From the NCBI GenBank assembly GCA_010279815.1, contig QEOQ01000092.1, forward strand, positions 1,166,065-1,230,064: a stretch of 64,000 bases of DNA. Direction: 5' to 3'. The stretch comes from Brachionus plicatilis. Taxonomy: Eukaryota > Rotifera > Eurotatoria > Ploima > Brachionidae. Below the pieces are notes generated by a model. That model was not told the DNA's origin, did no database searches, and worked only from the letters and a program-made list of their open reading frames with translations. Of the stretch, positions 9,983 to 22,048 are shown piece after piece. Position 1 is the first letter of the stretch; each line of letters begins with the position of its first letter. The translations under genes and the position numbers were made by a program.

Positions 9983-11936
9983 TTTTAAAATTTTTTAAAA
10001 TTAACTATTTTAAAATAATATTAAATTTTAACCATTATAAATATATATTCTGTAGATAAATCTCTAAGCAATTATCAGATGTTTTTTATCAGGGTTTGAT
10101 GAAAATGCTTACCTAACTCTTCGTTCTGTATAAGTGGTTGGTCCATAAATGCTCTAAATTTGTCTAATTTTATATCTCACAAATGACAAAGCTATAAAAA
10201 TCTAATAAATTATTTAACAATTTGAAAGAAAATAGTCAAGTCACATTGAGTTGAAGTAAAAAAATGTTTTTGGGCTAATATTTGATTAAGTAAATGAGAC
10301 CATATCAGTTTAATAAAAATAAATATTTTCAACAAAAAAAGTCTATTTTTATTTAATCACGTGAAAAAAATATATGCTTTAAATTAAATAAAAAAAAGAC
10401 AAACAATCAACTTAACATCGAAAAAATAAAATTCTTGTAATAAAATAAACTTGATAAGATTTAATTTTTTTTTTTCAAATACAATAAAAAAAAATAAAAT
10501 ATTGGTCTTAAAGCCATTGCATACTATCTAAAGGGATTATGATGTAAAATAGAATAGATAAAATTTAATTTTTGCTTATATTACTAAAATTTGGTCAAAA
10601 TCGGAAGCGGTATAAAAACTATTCATTTTATCTAGTGGGTTTAATAAAAATTAAGTTATCTTAGACTTAAGATTTTGATTCCTGAAATTATTATAAAAAA
10701 TTGAAGAGAAAAATGGAAAGTTTAAATCTAATCATGAATAGAGATTTTTGTCCAGAGTTGTTTAAAAGTCCCAAAAAATAGTCTAAGTCCAAACTTTTTT
10801 TTTTTTATTTTTTCGAAGTTCTGACTTGTACTTTTTTTAAAAAAAAAATTTAAAATTGGACTGAAAAGAAAAATTCTGATATATGGCAAATCTATTGCAT
10901 TAGACAACCCAAGAGTATATAAATTTTTTGATATGAAGCTTGATCTAGCAAATTAAAAAAATTCTGGACTTGGACTTGACTTGAGACTTGTGACTTTTAA
11001 ACAACTCTGTTTTTGTCCTAAATAGAAATCCATTGACATATTCAACTTCATCCTCGAAAACATCAATATTTCCTAAGAATCGATTACAACTCTAGTTCTT
11101 TTTAATTTCATTATTTAACATTTTTTAGTCATTTTTATTTATTTTTCAGTTTTTGATTTAATTTTGGATTTTAGGGTCTCATTTAATACAATGATTTAAA
11201 GGGAGGAAATTTTAACATGGAAGAGATGTAACGTGATGTGCCGATAAATTTTTGGTTTTTAGATTTTTATATATGAATCTCAAAGGAGAGGTAAACGAAA
11301 GAAAAAAGCTGGGTTTGTCTAGTCTTAACTTGGGGTACTGAACTTTTTGGCAATTACCAGAATCCCGGGGGAGTATGCAATGATTTACGAAAATAAAATA
11401 AATTAATCATTTAAAAGCATTGAGTATCTTTCAGATAGAATTAAATTATAAAAAAATTTCTGCAAAAAATTTTTTGATTTTGAAAATATTTATTTATTAA
11501 GACTTTTTTTCTTTAATTTCAAAGCTTTTCTGATAAAAATTAAAAATAAAAATTTCCGGAAAAGTTCAGTAAGCAAAACATAATGCAAAAAAGTAAAAAA
11601 ATATGACTTCCTCTTCTTATCTCTTGCATTTCGTCAAAACATTTCAAATTCCATATCAGACTTCGAATCTGCATCCAAAAAACTCTAGAAAATATAGTTT
11701 TATATATTTTTGAAAAAAAAAATTGGCAAAATTCTAAACAAAATTTTGGTGTTTGTTTTTTTTTTTAATTTTGTTTTATTTACTAAATAATCTAGGTAAA
11801 AATATGATTATTTTTGATGAATACAAAAGAGTTATACAATCAAAATAAATTTTGAATGAATATAGAAATTTGGAAATTATAAAAAAATCTTCATAAAACA
11901 CCAAATTTCTTCAACTTTTCAAAAAAAGGAGAGAAT
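9983..11936. other. Upstream region of the SLC2 gene, no gene seen
   Basis: A+T-rich DNA without convincing coding frames. The first few hundred bases should hold the SLC2 promoter, but no clear TATA box stands out. An hAT-type element lies at 10753-11009. Confidence 0.5.
10753..11009. mobile_element. Non-autonomous hAT element with perfect 8-bp TSD
   Basis: Ends are CAGAGTTGTTTAAAAGTC and its exact complement. The flanks are a perfect 8-bp duplication TTTTTGTC (10745-10752 and 11010-11017). CAGAGTTG ends plus 8-bp duplications are the hAT signature. No coding frame is left in the 257 bp. The AAGTC-rich subterminal sequence resembles the hAT fragment at 16673-16930. Confidence 0.9.
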
Positions 11937-12880
11937 ATTACCTCCATGTTGAAATTAATTAGTTTACGTTTATTTTTCTGTTGTATATAATAACTTTCTG
12001 TTGAAAATATTATTTAAAATATATAGAAAATAATACAATATTATTTTACAATCGAAATTAATTAGTTGTAAATTTATTGTTGAAAATGATTACTTTTTGT
12101 TTAATTTAATAAGTTTATTTAGAAAATAATTTCTTTCTGTTGAGATTCATTACTATTTGTTGAAAAAGTAAAAATTCTATTTTGCACAAAAAAAATTTAC
12201 TTAACAAGTTGAAATTAATTAGTTTTTGTTCATAATAATTATTTTATTAAACAATATTTTAAAGAAACAAAATATAAAAAAATCTTGATTAAAAAGCAAA
12301 AAACTAAATTGATTATGCCTAGCTAGACATTTTTTTGCTTTAGCTGGTCTTCCGGCTTTTTCTTTTGGAGCAACAGCTGTCTGAATAAACTTCAATGGCA
12401 TTGCTAAAAGCTTTTGGTTTACTGCTAAAGAAATAATATGAGCGCAATAATAATTCTTGAAAAAATACATACAAGTGCATCTACTACTTGACCAATCTGT
12501 ACTATTTAATTCTATTTTTTTTAAAGCGGATTGTAATGAAATCAATTTATCATAATTAACTTTTTTATCTAATTCTAGCTTATTGTATCTTGAGTTAATG
12601 TAATCGAGATTCATTAAATTTGAATTGGTTTTTTCTTTATTAAAGCATTGCCACTATTTAAATAATTCCCAGATATTTTGTGAAAAAGTAACAGTATTTT
12701 ATTTCAAATTTTTTTAGACTACAAACTAAACATTTTATAATATAATAAATTATTATGAACAAAAACAAATTAATTTCAACTTGTTAAGTAAATTTTTTTT
12801 GTCCAAAATAGAATTTTTATTTTTTCAACAAAAAGTAATTTATCTCAACAGAAAGTAATTATTTTCGAAGTACAGGTAAT
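11937..12880. mobile_element. Mutator-like foldback element with SWIM-finger remnant
   Basis: Both ends start ATTACCT and contain inverted arrays of a degenerate unit around GTTGAAATTAATTAG and TTTCTGTTGAAAAT. The left array is about 300 bp and the right about 130 bp. Between them, on the minus strand, is a transposase C-terminal fragment (12300-12614). It lies between the SLC2 and DNAAF5 genes. I could not find a convincing target duplication. Confidence 0.7.
12300..12614 (-). pseudogene. MULE transposase C-terminus with SWIM zinc finger
   Basis: The frame begins MNLDYINSRYNKLELDKK and reaches RCTCMYFFKNYYCAHIISLA, a CxC...CxH SWIM finger as found near the C-terminus of Mutator-like transposases. 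It then runs through MPLKFIQ to EKAGRPAKAKKCLARHN, a basic tail shared in form with the element at 60650-61640. The DDE catalytic core is absent, so this is a deletion derivative. The open frame continues to 12219 in low-complexity sequence that is probably not coding. Confidence 0.7.
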
Positions 12881-13182
12881 TAAAAGATTAGCGAAATACC
12901 CATGCGTAATACCAAATTAAATAAATTCAATAATTAAAATTTTTATTCAATAATATTGATGATTCTTTCAGAAATATTAGTGAAAAATAAATAATTTGAA
13001 TTTTTGTATTTTATTTGAGCTAGCTTCGTATTTTAAACAACATTAAAAAATTTTATTTTTGTAAATTTTCAAGCTTTATTGATCTTTATTTTTTTCCGAA
13101 ATTAATTTTTTACTATTTAATATGTTATTTCAATTTATTAATAATGATTTTGTTTTTTAGTAAAAAAGTTTATTCAATAACA

Positions 13183-16100
13183 TTAAAAATTGGTTTCACA
13201 ATTTTTTTGGCAACACATTTCCAAATCTTCACACAACTTTTTGTTTCTATGCTTTTCTTTTACTTTTTTTATTTCTTGAATTAGCAATTCAGGGTTCAAA
13301 ATAGATCCATGTTTTAGAATGTCTTAAAGTTTAATAAAAAAAATTAAAAATAATCAATTAATTTTAGACAAATATTTTATACCTAGTATTTTTAGTTGAA
13401 AATCTTCATTTGTATCATCTAAATAAAGAAGTAGATTTTCATAAATCACTTGAAGATGTGCTTGATACAAAATTTTGTCATAATTTTGATTTAAACAACT
13501 AAAATAAAGATAGAAAATTTTCAAAATTTCCACTCGAATTTCTTCGCTTTGGTCATCTAATCGCTTGATGAATTCCGGGTAAAACTTGTGCAATTGATCT
13601 TTTTCCAAGCTTTTACCATAATTGTTCAGAATTATTATAAACACTCGACTCACATACAATCGAGTAGATTTATTATCATCATCTAATGAACTAAGCATCA
13701 TTTTTAACAATTTATCAATACTCTGATCGCTAAGTTTAATTGTTTTTATTGCTTCACTTTTCATTAAAAGAACCAAACTAGCGCAAGCAGTCATTCTAAG
13801 CGCTCCGGCAGATCTGCCAGCTTTCCAAACAATATTTGGGATTATCATTTCATTTAAAATATCCTCTAAACATGTCTCTAAAATTGTTTTGTCACTTGAT
13901 TTACAAATGGACGAAAACACTTCTGGAATCATAAGTAAAAACTTGGTTCTCATTTTAACATCTTTGGATGGATTGAGGCATTTTTTCAGAATTGTCATTA
14001 TATCTTGCAAAATTTTTTCCGAAACTTCTTGTTCTTTTAGTAAAAAGCAAAAAATATTTGGCTCAAAAGCATTATCAGTCCAAGATTCGCAGTTACATTT
14101 GAGCTCATTTAAAAAATTTGCCGTAAGACTTTGTATTTTTGTTTCATTAATATTTTTAACAACTTCTTTTGCTTTCATCTTTAATTCTTCCTCCTCTGCC
14201 AAAGCTGAAATGGTAGACAATACTTTGAACAAAATATATTCAAGTTTATTCTTCTTTTCGGAATCTGGTTCAGAATTTTCTTTTTGTATCAGCTGTGCAA
14301 TTGTAGCACAACAGTTGAGAGCTTTTTGATTCAGTTTATTCTTAAAAAAATAATTTTAAAAATATATTAATGCTATTAATTAAAATTTAAAACCTTTATT
14401 TAAATTTATTTTATGTCAAATATACGGTGTTGTTACGATATCTGGATTTTACTATTTTTTACTATATTTTACGAAAAATATAGTAAAAAAATAGTAAAAA
14501 CCAAAATTTCGACATTTTTTTTTAATTTTTTTTTTAGTTTTAATTTTAAAGAAAAAAAAAATTTTGTAAGTTTTACTTTTTTTTTACCTTTTTTATGTAA
14601 ATTATGGTAAAAAACGATTTAAGCGAATTAAATAAAAAGAAATTGAATCAACAAAAAAATTAAAAATTAATTTTTTAAGCAATTTAAAGGCAATTAAAAG
14701 TTCATCCTAGTTCATTCTAAAAAACAAAAAATTAATTTTTTAGGATTTCGTTATCGCCGTTTACCCCAGGCCCCATATTTATCAGATGCGCACAAACTAC
14801 CGAGGCTAGTTTGGTGTTTAAAACATAAAGACTTTGACTTTAAAGATGTTATATTTGTTGATGAAAAAAACTTTAAGATTATTCGAAAGACCGCTATATC
14901 ATCTACGATATTCTTCTTCATTTCCCTAAGCTTTACCATGTACATCGAAAAATAGATCGAAGATTAATATATGGAGCGGAATTTCATTTAAAGGCGCAAC
15001 AAAATTCGCGGTATTTTTACTTAATTTTATTTTACTTCGTTTAAATAAAAAAATTTTCATTATTTTCCGTATTTTTACTCTTTTTAATTAAAATTTACCA
15101 AAATTTACCATAATTTACGTAAAAAAGGTAAAAAAAAAGTAAAACTTACGAAATTTTTTTTTTTTCCTTTAAAAATAAAAAACTAAAAAAAAACCTTCTA
15201 TAATTTAAATGTTAAGAGCTGAGAAAAAAAAGAATTTTCCACACTTTTTATTAAAAAATATTTAACAATTTTTTTCTGAATTTTTCTTAAAATGGCAAGA
15301 AATTGTCTGAAATTACAAATAAAATAAAAAATTAAACAAAATAGAATTTTACTTGAGTAAAGATGAATCTTAGATAAAATTTTAAGTTAACAAAATTTTT
15401 CAAAATCTTTTATTACTCAAGAAAATCAAAAATATACAAAAGTTTGCAAAACGTTTTTAAAAGGCAAATAGTTTGACCACCGACCACCTTGAGCAACTGA
15501 AATTTTTGTTACTTTGTTTTAATTTTTTTATTAAAACTAATTTTTTTTTACTATTTTCATATGAATGATAATATTTTTTGATATTTCATTCGTTTAAGAA
15601 ATTCTGTAACAGCTTGTTTCGCTTTTAATTCATTTTTAGGTTACCTTAAGTTTTGAGAGTAAGAAACTTTTTTTAATTAATAAAATTCTTATTTGTTTTT
15701 TTTTATTTCTTGACAAAAAATTCAGGAAATTTCAATAATCAAATCAACACTGTATATGTTTTGAATTTATATAAACCCTTCTAATCCTAAAAGTACTCTA
15801 TCTGTCATTTTTGTTAATTTTAGATAAAATTCAAGAAATTGAATTTAATCAAATTTTTAATAAAAACTTACATCATATGTTTTACAAATATCTTCGAGCA
15901 GTTCAAGACATTCTAGACCAAGATTTGGCGTAATTTTGTCAATACCACAACCAACAAGAAGACCATTTAGCAAATTAATGGCTCCTGAATTGATCGAATT
16001 CAATTTTTTGACAGTCTTAAAGGCTACCGGAAGACACAAATCAGCATCTGTGAACACACCGATCAACCTGGAACAATTAAATATATAATCCTGAATTATA

Positions 16101-19100
16101 TGAACATTTTCATTTGATGCCTTGAACAAAGTCTGTAAAGCTGTTTCTAAATGCTGAGTGGTATTTTTTTCCGCTTGCCATATCATTACATACAAGAGCT
16201 GAATTGATTTTATCCGAGTAGCCTCGACCCAATCGCTTATATCATTTAAGATTCCCGGTAGAATTTTACTAGCGTTTAAACGGATCAACTCCCGACAGCC
16301 CACGTTAGGTCGTTGGTTTTTAACTTAAAATAAATTATTTAAAATAAAATTTAGAGTAGATGATTTTTATCAATTAATTCGATTTACTAAAGTCTGAAAA
16401 GCTTTTTTTTAAGTGACTAGACAAATCGATAAGTATGTTGTATACAAAATCAAATCTTTTGAAAATTGCAGCCGATCAAAAAAAGAAATTTTCTAGAGTT
16501 TTTTGAAGAGTCTTAATTAATTAATTTTTAATAAATTGAAATAGAAAAATTTCTTCTTGCTTTATTTAGAAAAATTATCAAAAATAGTCAAACGAGATTT
16601 TTTTTTAGAAATAAAATATTTTTTCAAAAAATAAAATAAATTGAATCTAAAGATTGTCTTTTTTTAAATTTGTCATTGTTTTTAAGCCACAAGTCTTAAG
16701 TCAAGTCAAGTTTTTTTTTAATTCAACAAATCCATTTTTGATACCAATAAAGTTGCTTCCAAATTCATGGCTGTTAATCTTGAACTATGCGGTCTGTTAA
16801 TGTAACCAGATTTAGAAAAAATTCTTTCAACTGGTCCAGATGAAGCAGGTATTGATAAAAAATTTTCAAGTCATAAGTTTTACTTAAATTTTTGTGACTT
16901 AGACTTAAAACTGTGACTTATAAACAAGTCTGATCATTATATTTAAACTAGAAAATTAAGAATAAGATTGACTTATTTTTTACCATTTTTGAAATAATAA
17001 CCAAATATTTAAATAAAATTTAACTTTTAAAATATCGATTTTCATCACCAATTTAAATGACCTACTGCAATAACTTTTTAATAGAATCAAAACCATAAAA
17101 TTAGAATAAAACAAATATAAATTTTAGCTGATTTAATATTTGTATTTGATTGATATGTCATTGAGAATAATTTGATTTTTCCAAAGAAGTTATTAAGAAA
17201 AAAAGTAGAAAAAAAGTTTTTAATGTTCTATTTGAACACAATTGCTCTACTCCGAAAAATTGCTCCCAACTTCACTTTCCCTCAAATATCTAGCTATTTG
17301 TTTATTCTCTTCATAGTGAAAAAATTGAACAAAAAATTCTAATGAAAATGATTAAATACATTATTAAACAAATTCTAAAACTTTTAAATTTTATTTTTTG
17401 TGCATTTTTAGCAGTTTAAAAATTATTTTGTCTCAATTATATTATATCAAGTTTTGCATTTACTCCAGAACCTTTATGTTTATACGAATTTTAACAATTA
17501 CCTTAAGTCAAGATAATCAATCTTTGAAGAGTTATGTGACGCAGTTATAGATGCAAAACCACAGGCAAAAAAAAATATGATTGCTCTAATAAAATTTTTG
17601 TGACAAATAAAAAAATTTTGAATATCAAACATCCTTATTGAGCACCATGATGAAAAGTTTTTCTAATTTGTTTATCGAACATTTCGTATTTCTACTATCT
17701 AATTATTACATTTTTCAGACCAAAATTAGAATTATTTAGATACGAGACACTTTTGGGGACAAATTTAAGTCAAGTCAATATATTTTTTTGCTTTTCAAAA
17801 TTTTCAAAAAATTAAAAAAATTAAAAGAGCTTCATTTCCTGAGAATTATCAGTTAAAAATATTTTAACGATTTTATGAACTTTTTCCATTTATGGACAAT
17901 GGTTTATTTTTTACACTTAAATTCATCAAATCAGCTATTTAACAATTTTACAATTTTTCAAATTATTATACTTCTATTTCTAAAGCAATAATAAAAATAT
18001 TAACTTAAAAACAACACTGATCAACACTTACAAATTTAGAAATAACTTATTTTCTACTATTAATTACAAATATTATTTGTTAATTTAATATACAAATTGA
18101 TTATTATTTAGTAAAATTTTCTAAATGCAAAATCCAAAACATAAACAAAACATTTTTAAAAATAATTTTAGGTAAAAGAAATCTAACAAAAAAAAATACA
18201 TTTTTTAACTATGCGTAAAAACGTCGCCAGACGTCCCTTAACCCCCTATGTTTGGAAATTTGGTTCAGCAGAATAATAAACGTAAAAGCTTGAGTTTCTG
18301 AATATTAAAAATTTTTAATTTTATTGTATTTGATAAAGCGAAACGGAATTTTAGAAGTTGAAAATTTGAATAAATGAATGGAATACAACTTTTTCATGAA
18401 AATAGAATAAATAAATGACAATTTTAAAATGAATAAAACAAAAAGTTAAAATTTCAAATAAATTTCCACATTAATTTTTTAAATTTCGAAATTTACCTAA
18501 AAAAGATTTAAAAAATTCTTATTTTATTTTGAAATTTACGATCAATTAAATAGCTGAAATGGTCAGGAAAAAAAATTCAGAAATTTTGTTCAAAGGCATA
18601 GTTAAAAAATTCCGACTATATAAAAAAATTCTTTTTTTCAATACTTTATAAAAGTATTTTCCTGAATTAAAAAAAGAAAAATCGGGTCTATTGCAATATG
18701 TGACCAGCTGGTCACTTAATATGTGACCATTGATTCCTACTTAATTATGTGATCAGGACTGTTCACCTATTAAGTGACCAGTAAATAAGTGATCAAAAAA
18801 ATTAAAGATTAAAAAAACATGGTCACATAAATTTGTTTTTGGTCACTTAAATTTTTTATTGGTCACCTAATAAATTTTTATTAAATTATTTTAAACAATA
18901 CGAAAATCAATAATAAAATTTAAAATTGAAAAAGTTGACTAAAAAGTCCGAAGAATTTAAAATATTCACATAAAAAAATATAAAAGCTTGCAATACGAGA
19001 TTGATTTATTAAATGAACCAAAAAGTTCAAAAGAAACACTTCAAACTCTGAATAAGCATTTAAGTGGTAAAAAAAATCCGGTAGAATGTCCACATTGTGG

Positions 19101-21662
19101 AAATTATTTCGAAAAGGGAAAGGGTTTAAAATTACATATTTCAAAAAAATACTTATTTTTTTTAGTTTCTTTATTTGGTCACATAACATAATAACTGGTC
19201 ACATATTTTTTCACTTGGTCACGTATAATTTTTTTTGGTCACATATTTTATTAAACTTTTTAATATTAATTTTTTTTGAAATCTTTGGTCACTTATTTAC
19301 TGGTCACTTAATAGGTGAACAGTCCTGATCACATAATTAAGTAGGAATCAATGGTCACATATTAAGTGACCAGCTGGCCACATATTGCAATAGACCCGAA
19401 AAATCTTAAATTCAAATATCAAAAAATTTCTTTTTTTCAATACTTTATAAAAGTATTTTCCTGAATTAAAAAAAGAAAAATCTTAAATTCAAATATCAAA
19501 AATTTTCTTTTTTTCAATACTTTATAAAAGTATTTTCCTGAATTAAAAAAAGAAAAATCGGGTCTATTGCAATATGTGACCATTGATTCCTACTTAATTA
19601 TGTGATCAGGACTGTTCACCTATTAAGTGACCAGTAAATAAGTGATCAAAAAAATTAAAGATTAAAAAAACATGGTCACATAAATTTGTTTTTGGTCACT
19701 TAAATTTTTTATTGGTCACCTAATAAATTTTTATTAAATTATTTTAAACAATACGAAAATCAATAATAAAATTTAAAATTGAAAAAGTTGACTAAATTTT
19801 GCTTCGCTTTTTTAATTTTCATAAACAAAAATTTCTTAATAACTCTTTTGAAAAATTAAGCAATATAAATTTGCGTTTAAATTAAAAAAAAATTAAATTT
19901 GAAAAGAAATAAAATGAACATTCAAGAGTCCGAAGAATTTAAAATATTCACATAAAAAAATATAAAAGCTTGCAATACGAGATTGATTTATTAAATGAAC
20001 CAAAAAGTTCAAAAGAAACACTTCAAACTCTGAATAAGCATTTAAGTGGTAAAAAAAATCCGATAGAATGTCCACATTGTGGAAATTATTTCGAAAAGGG
20101 AAAGGGTTTAAAATTACATATTTCAAAAAAATACTTATTTTTTTTAGTTTCTTTATTTGGTCACATAACATAATAACTGGTCACATATTTTTTCACTTGG
20201 TCACGTATAATTTTTTTTGGTCACATATTTTATTAAACTTTTTAATATTAATTTTTTTTGAAATCTTTGGTCACTTATTTACTGGTCACTTAATAGGTGA
20301 ACAGTCCTGATCACATAATTAAGTAGGAATCAATGGTCACATATTAAGTGACCAGCTGGTCACATATTGCAATAGACCCGAAAAATCTTAAATTCAAATA
20401 TCAAAAAATTTCTTTTTTTCAATACTTTATAAAAGTTTTTTCCTGAATTAAAAAAAGAAAAATCTTAAATTCAAATATCAAAAAATTTCTTTTTTTCAAT
20501 ATTTTATAAGAGTATTTTCCTGAATTAAAAAAAGAAAAATCTTAAATTCAAATATCAAAAAATTTCTTTTTTTCAATATTTTATAAGAGTATTTTCCTGA
20601 ATTAAAAAAAGAAAAATCTTAAATTCAAAAATCTAAAAAAAAATTACATTCATCCGGATAATTGGCTATTTGTATTTCCATAAAATCAAGCTTATCTTTT
20701 AACTCTGTCTCATTTTCTTTTTCGTACTTAATTCCCACATCCCACCACAATGACTCAGTCAGCTCTTTAATTTCAGGCGACTCATCAATGAAACCAGTGA
20801 GCAACAGTGGTATTAGCTTGTAATGGAACGAGTACCGATCCGGAAGGTCAAGAAGCCAAGTGCCGACAAGTTTTATGACCGCCACGCGAACTATATTCGC
20901 CTGGTCGAACAATCTCTGAGCTAAATGCGGCACAACATCAGACACCGACTTGTTATTGCCATACATAACAACATCACACAAACACTCAATAACATCTTTG
21001 CGCACTCTCGAGTGCTGATGGGTCATATTGTTTAGCATTGGCTTTACCAGACTTTCTGATTGCATGTGAAAATTAGACTTGGCCAGCCGATTAGCCAGCA
21101 GTTTGGCACAAGCACAGCCCATTTTTTTCACTTCTGGAAAGTTGTCAGCGAATGAATTTACCAAAATGGCAATGAATTCTTGCAAATGGATTTCAAATGT
21201 GTTCTTTTGGGAGCTGCATTTTGCCAAAATAAGCTCATGGATTAAGGTGTACAATTGGAGGCGAATTTCTTCGCTTGTTTCTTTTATGTCCTTGGCGCCC
21301 AGGCGCTGAAACACGCACATAACCACCATTCCAGTCATGTTCAAGTCCCAGTATTGATTCTTTTCCATGAGCAGTTTGGCAATCTCGCAAGATAGTTCGC
21401 GGCATCTTTCCATCGGATCAGTGAACAAATTAAGTACTTGATTGAGAATGTGGTCCAGCGATTCGGCTGTGAATTGAATAGAGGCGTTTGGATTCCTAAA
21501 AAATTCAATTAATTGTTTCTTAATTGATTCCAATGCGTTTTTACGCTGGATTTTACTCTCATCTTTTATGCTTTGGTTGAATTTATTTAGGCACTGATTG
21601 AGCGCTGAGGACGGCTCTGGAGTGGGCTGAGCAGCCATTTTTTCAGTTTGTTCGTCTTTCAT
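13183..21662 (-). CDS. DNAAF5: Dynein axonemal assembly factor 5 (HEATR2)
   Basis: Four exons on the minus strand: 21662-20648, 16323-15872, 14340-13383, 13322-13183. All phases agree and give 854 residues, close to the human length as I recall it. The protein is a solenoid of HEAT repeats; in animals DNAAF5 acts in the cytoplasm to preassemble ciliary dynein arms. Recognisable stretches are ESLWWDVGIKYEKENE near residue 310, GCRELIRLNASKILPGILND at the start of exon 2, and NIVWKAGRSAGALRMTACAS in exon 3. Exon 4 ends KKNCETNF. Intron 1 (4.3 kb) holds an hAT remnant, a 77-bp satellite and two foldback elements; intron 2 holds a foldback with a Tc1 fragment. Its presence implies motile cilia. 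PSMA2 diverges from its promoter. Confidence 0.9.
14433..15190. mobile_element. Foldback element with Tc1/mariner fragment (DNAAF5 intron 2)
   Basis: Arms near 14560-14615 and 15100-15150 are inverted copies rich in GTAAGTTTTACTT and TTTACGTAA. The left edge also has a local palindrome of TTTTACTATTTTTTACTATA. The interior encodes part of a Tc1-like transposase (14740-15010). The outer limits are approximate. Confidence 0.6.
14740..15010 (+). pseudogene. Tc1/mariner transposase fragment
   Basis: The plus frame reads FRYRRLPQAPYLSDAHKLPR, then DFKDVIFVDEKNF, and further on LIYGAEFHLKA. The VIFVDEK stretch carries the first catalytic aspartate of Tc1/mariner transposases. Frame breaks are present and the rest of the enzyme is missing. 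Confidence 0.7.
16673..16930. mobile_element. hAT deletion derivative in DNAAF5 intron 1
   Basis: The ends resemble the hAT element at 10753: CAGACTTGTTTATAAGTCAC (right end reversed) and a weaker CATTGTTTTTAAGCCAC on the left, both followed by AAGTC-rich sequence. The interior encodes the transposase C-terminus on the minus strand. No target duplication is visible, so one end may be eroded. Confidence 0.7.
16719..16862 (-). pseudogene. hAT transposase C-terminal dimerisation region
   Basis: The minus strand encodes IPASSGPVERIFSKSGYI, then NRPHSSRLTAMNLEATLLVS and a stop. This is the conserved C-terminal block of hAT transposases. It begins at the element interior, so the upstream enzyme is deleted. 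Confidence 0.85.
18684..19397 (+). mobile_element. TGGTCAC foldback element, copy 1, 8-bp TSD
   Basis: The element begins GGGTCTATTGCAATATGTGA and ends with its complement; the inverted ends extend over 100 bp. It is flanked by GAAAAATC on both sides (18676-18683, 19398-19405), and the satellite units without an element show the single-copy empty site. TGGTCAC, TGGTCACATA or the complement occur more than a dozen times across both arms. The interior carries a zinc-finger ORF. The 8-bp duplication points to hAT or a related superfamily, but the ends are not typical hAT. Confidence 0.85.
18988..19191 (+). CDS. Zinc-finger ORF inside foldback element 1
   Basis: A small open frame (about 67 residues) with a stretch KSSKETLQTLNKHLSGKKNP and a single C2H2-like finger CPHCGNYFEKGKGLKLH. 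Fingers of the CxxC...GLxxH type are known from some transposon and R2-type proteins. The last 15 codons run into the right inverted repeat, so the true end may differ. There is no ATG near the start, and the upstream portion present in copy 2 is missing. It may be an exon or a remnant of a larger transposase gene. Confidence 0.5.
   Translation: MQYEIDLLNEPKSSKETLQTLNKHLSGKKNPVECPHCGNYFEKGKGLKLHISKKYLFFLVSLFGHIT
19560..20379 (+). mobile_element. TGGTCAC foldback element, copy 2, 8-bp TSD
   Basis: Same ends, same orientation and same GAAAAATC duplication (19552-19559, 20380-20387) as copy 1. It lacks 23 bases of the left end and has about 110 extra interior bases, including an ATG at 19914. 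Elsewhere it is almost identical to copy 1 (one visible coding change, V to I before the finger). The shared position in the satellite suggests duplication of a satellite block with the element rather than two insertions. Confidence 0.85.
19970..20173 (+). CDS. Zinc-finger ORF inside foldback element 2
   Basis: Same product as at 18988-19191, with NPIECPHCGNYF in place of NPVECPHCGNYF. An ATG at 19914 opens MNIQESEEFKIFT but in another frame, so a splice or a frameshift would be needed to join it to the finger. Confidence 0.45.
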   Translation: MQYEIDLLNEPKSSKETLQTLNKHLSGKKNPIECPHCGNYFEKGKGLKLHISKKYLFFLVSLFGHIT

Positions 21663-22048
21663 TGTCGATTATTTCTGGAAAATGTTCAAAATTCAAAATC
21701 GAAAAAAAAAAGTTCAAATTTAAAACCCCCAGTTGTTTCTATAGAAATATTTTGATGCTGACTGGTTTTTTGAGTTGAAGAAAAAAAATTTAAATTTTGA
21801 AATTTTTTTTGTTGAAATTTTTTTAACTTACGAATGCTTGGCAAACAAAATTTCATCCAAGTACTCGACACCAAAGTCGAAAATACGAGTGTTTAATTTT
21901 TTAAATTTTAGAAAAATCTTTTTCAATTTTCTCTGTGTCATTGAATGTTAAGAAAAAAAAATTATTATTATATTTTTTATATATATTTTTTTTTTTATAT
22001 TTTATCGAACTTTTTGAATAATTATTTTTTTGAGATTTCTAGAAAAAA
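21663..22048. promoter_or_regulatory. Shared divergent promoter of DNAAF5 and PSMA2
   Basis: 386 bases separate the two ATGs. T-rich and TATATATA-like runs lie at about 21970-22000. No other coding frame is convincing here, so both promoters must fit in this interval. Confidence 0.55.

Larger units (their letters stand above)
18621..20640. repeat. 77-bp tandem satellite interrupted by two transposons
   Basis: Units begin GAAAAATCTTAAATTC and recur with exact 77-bp spacing at 19398, 19475, 19552 and again at 20380, 20457, 20534, 20611; a partial unit precedes 18676. Two foldback elements interrupt it, each exactly after a GAAAAATC. The array ends within about 10 bases of the splice donor of DNAAF5 exon 1. 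Confidence 0.9.

Noticed and set aside
12219..12299. C-terminal extension of the SWIM ORF
   Set aside because: Runs into the subterminal repeat array and is low complexity; probably a missed stop after a frameshift.
14751..14945. Minus-strand ORF in DNAAF5 intron 2
   Set aside because: Antisense to the Tc1 fragment with the VIFVDEK motif.
18920..19189. 89-codon minus-strand ORF in the TGGTCAC element (also 19893-20171)
   Set aside because: Opposite the zinc-finger frame; no motif on this strand and hydrophobic low-complexity composition.
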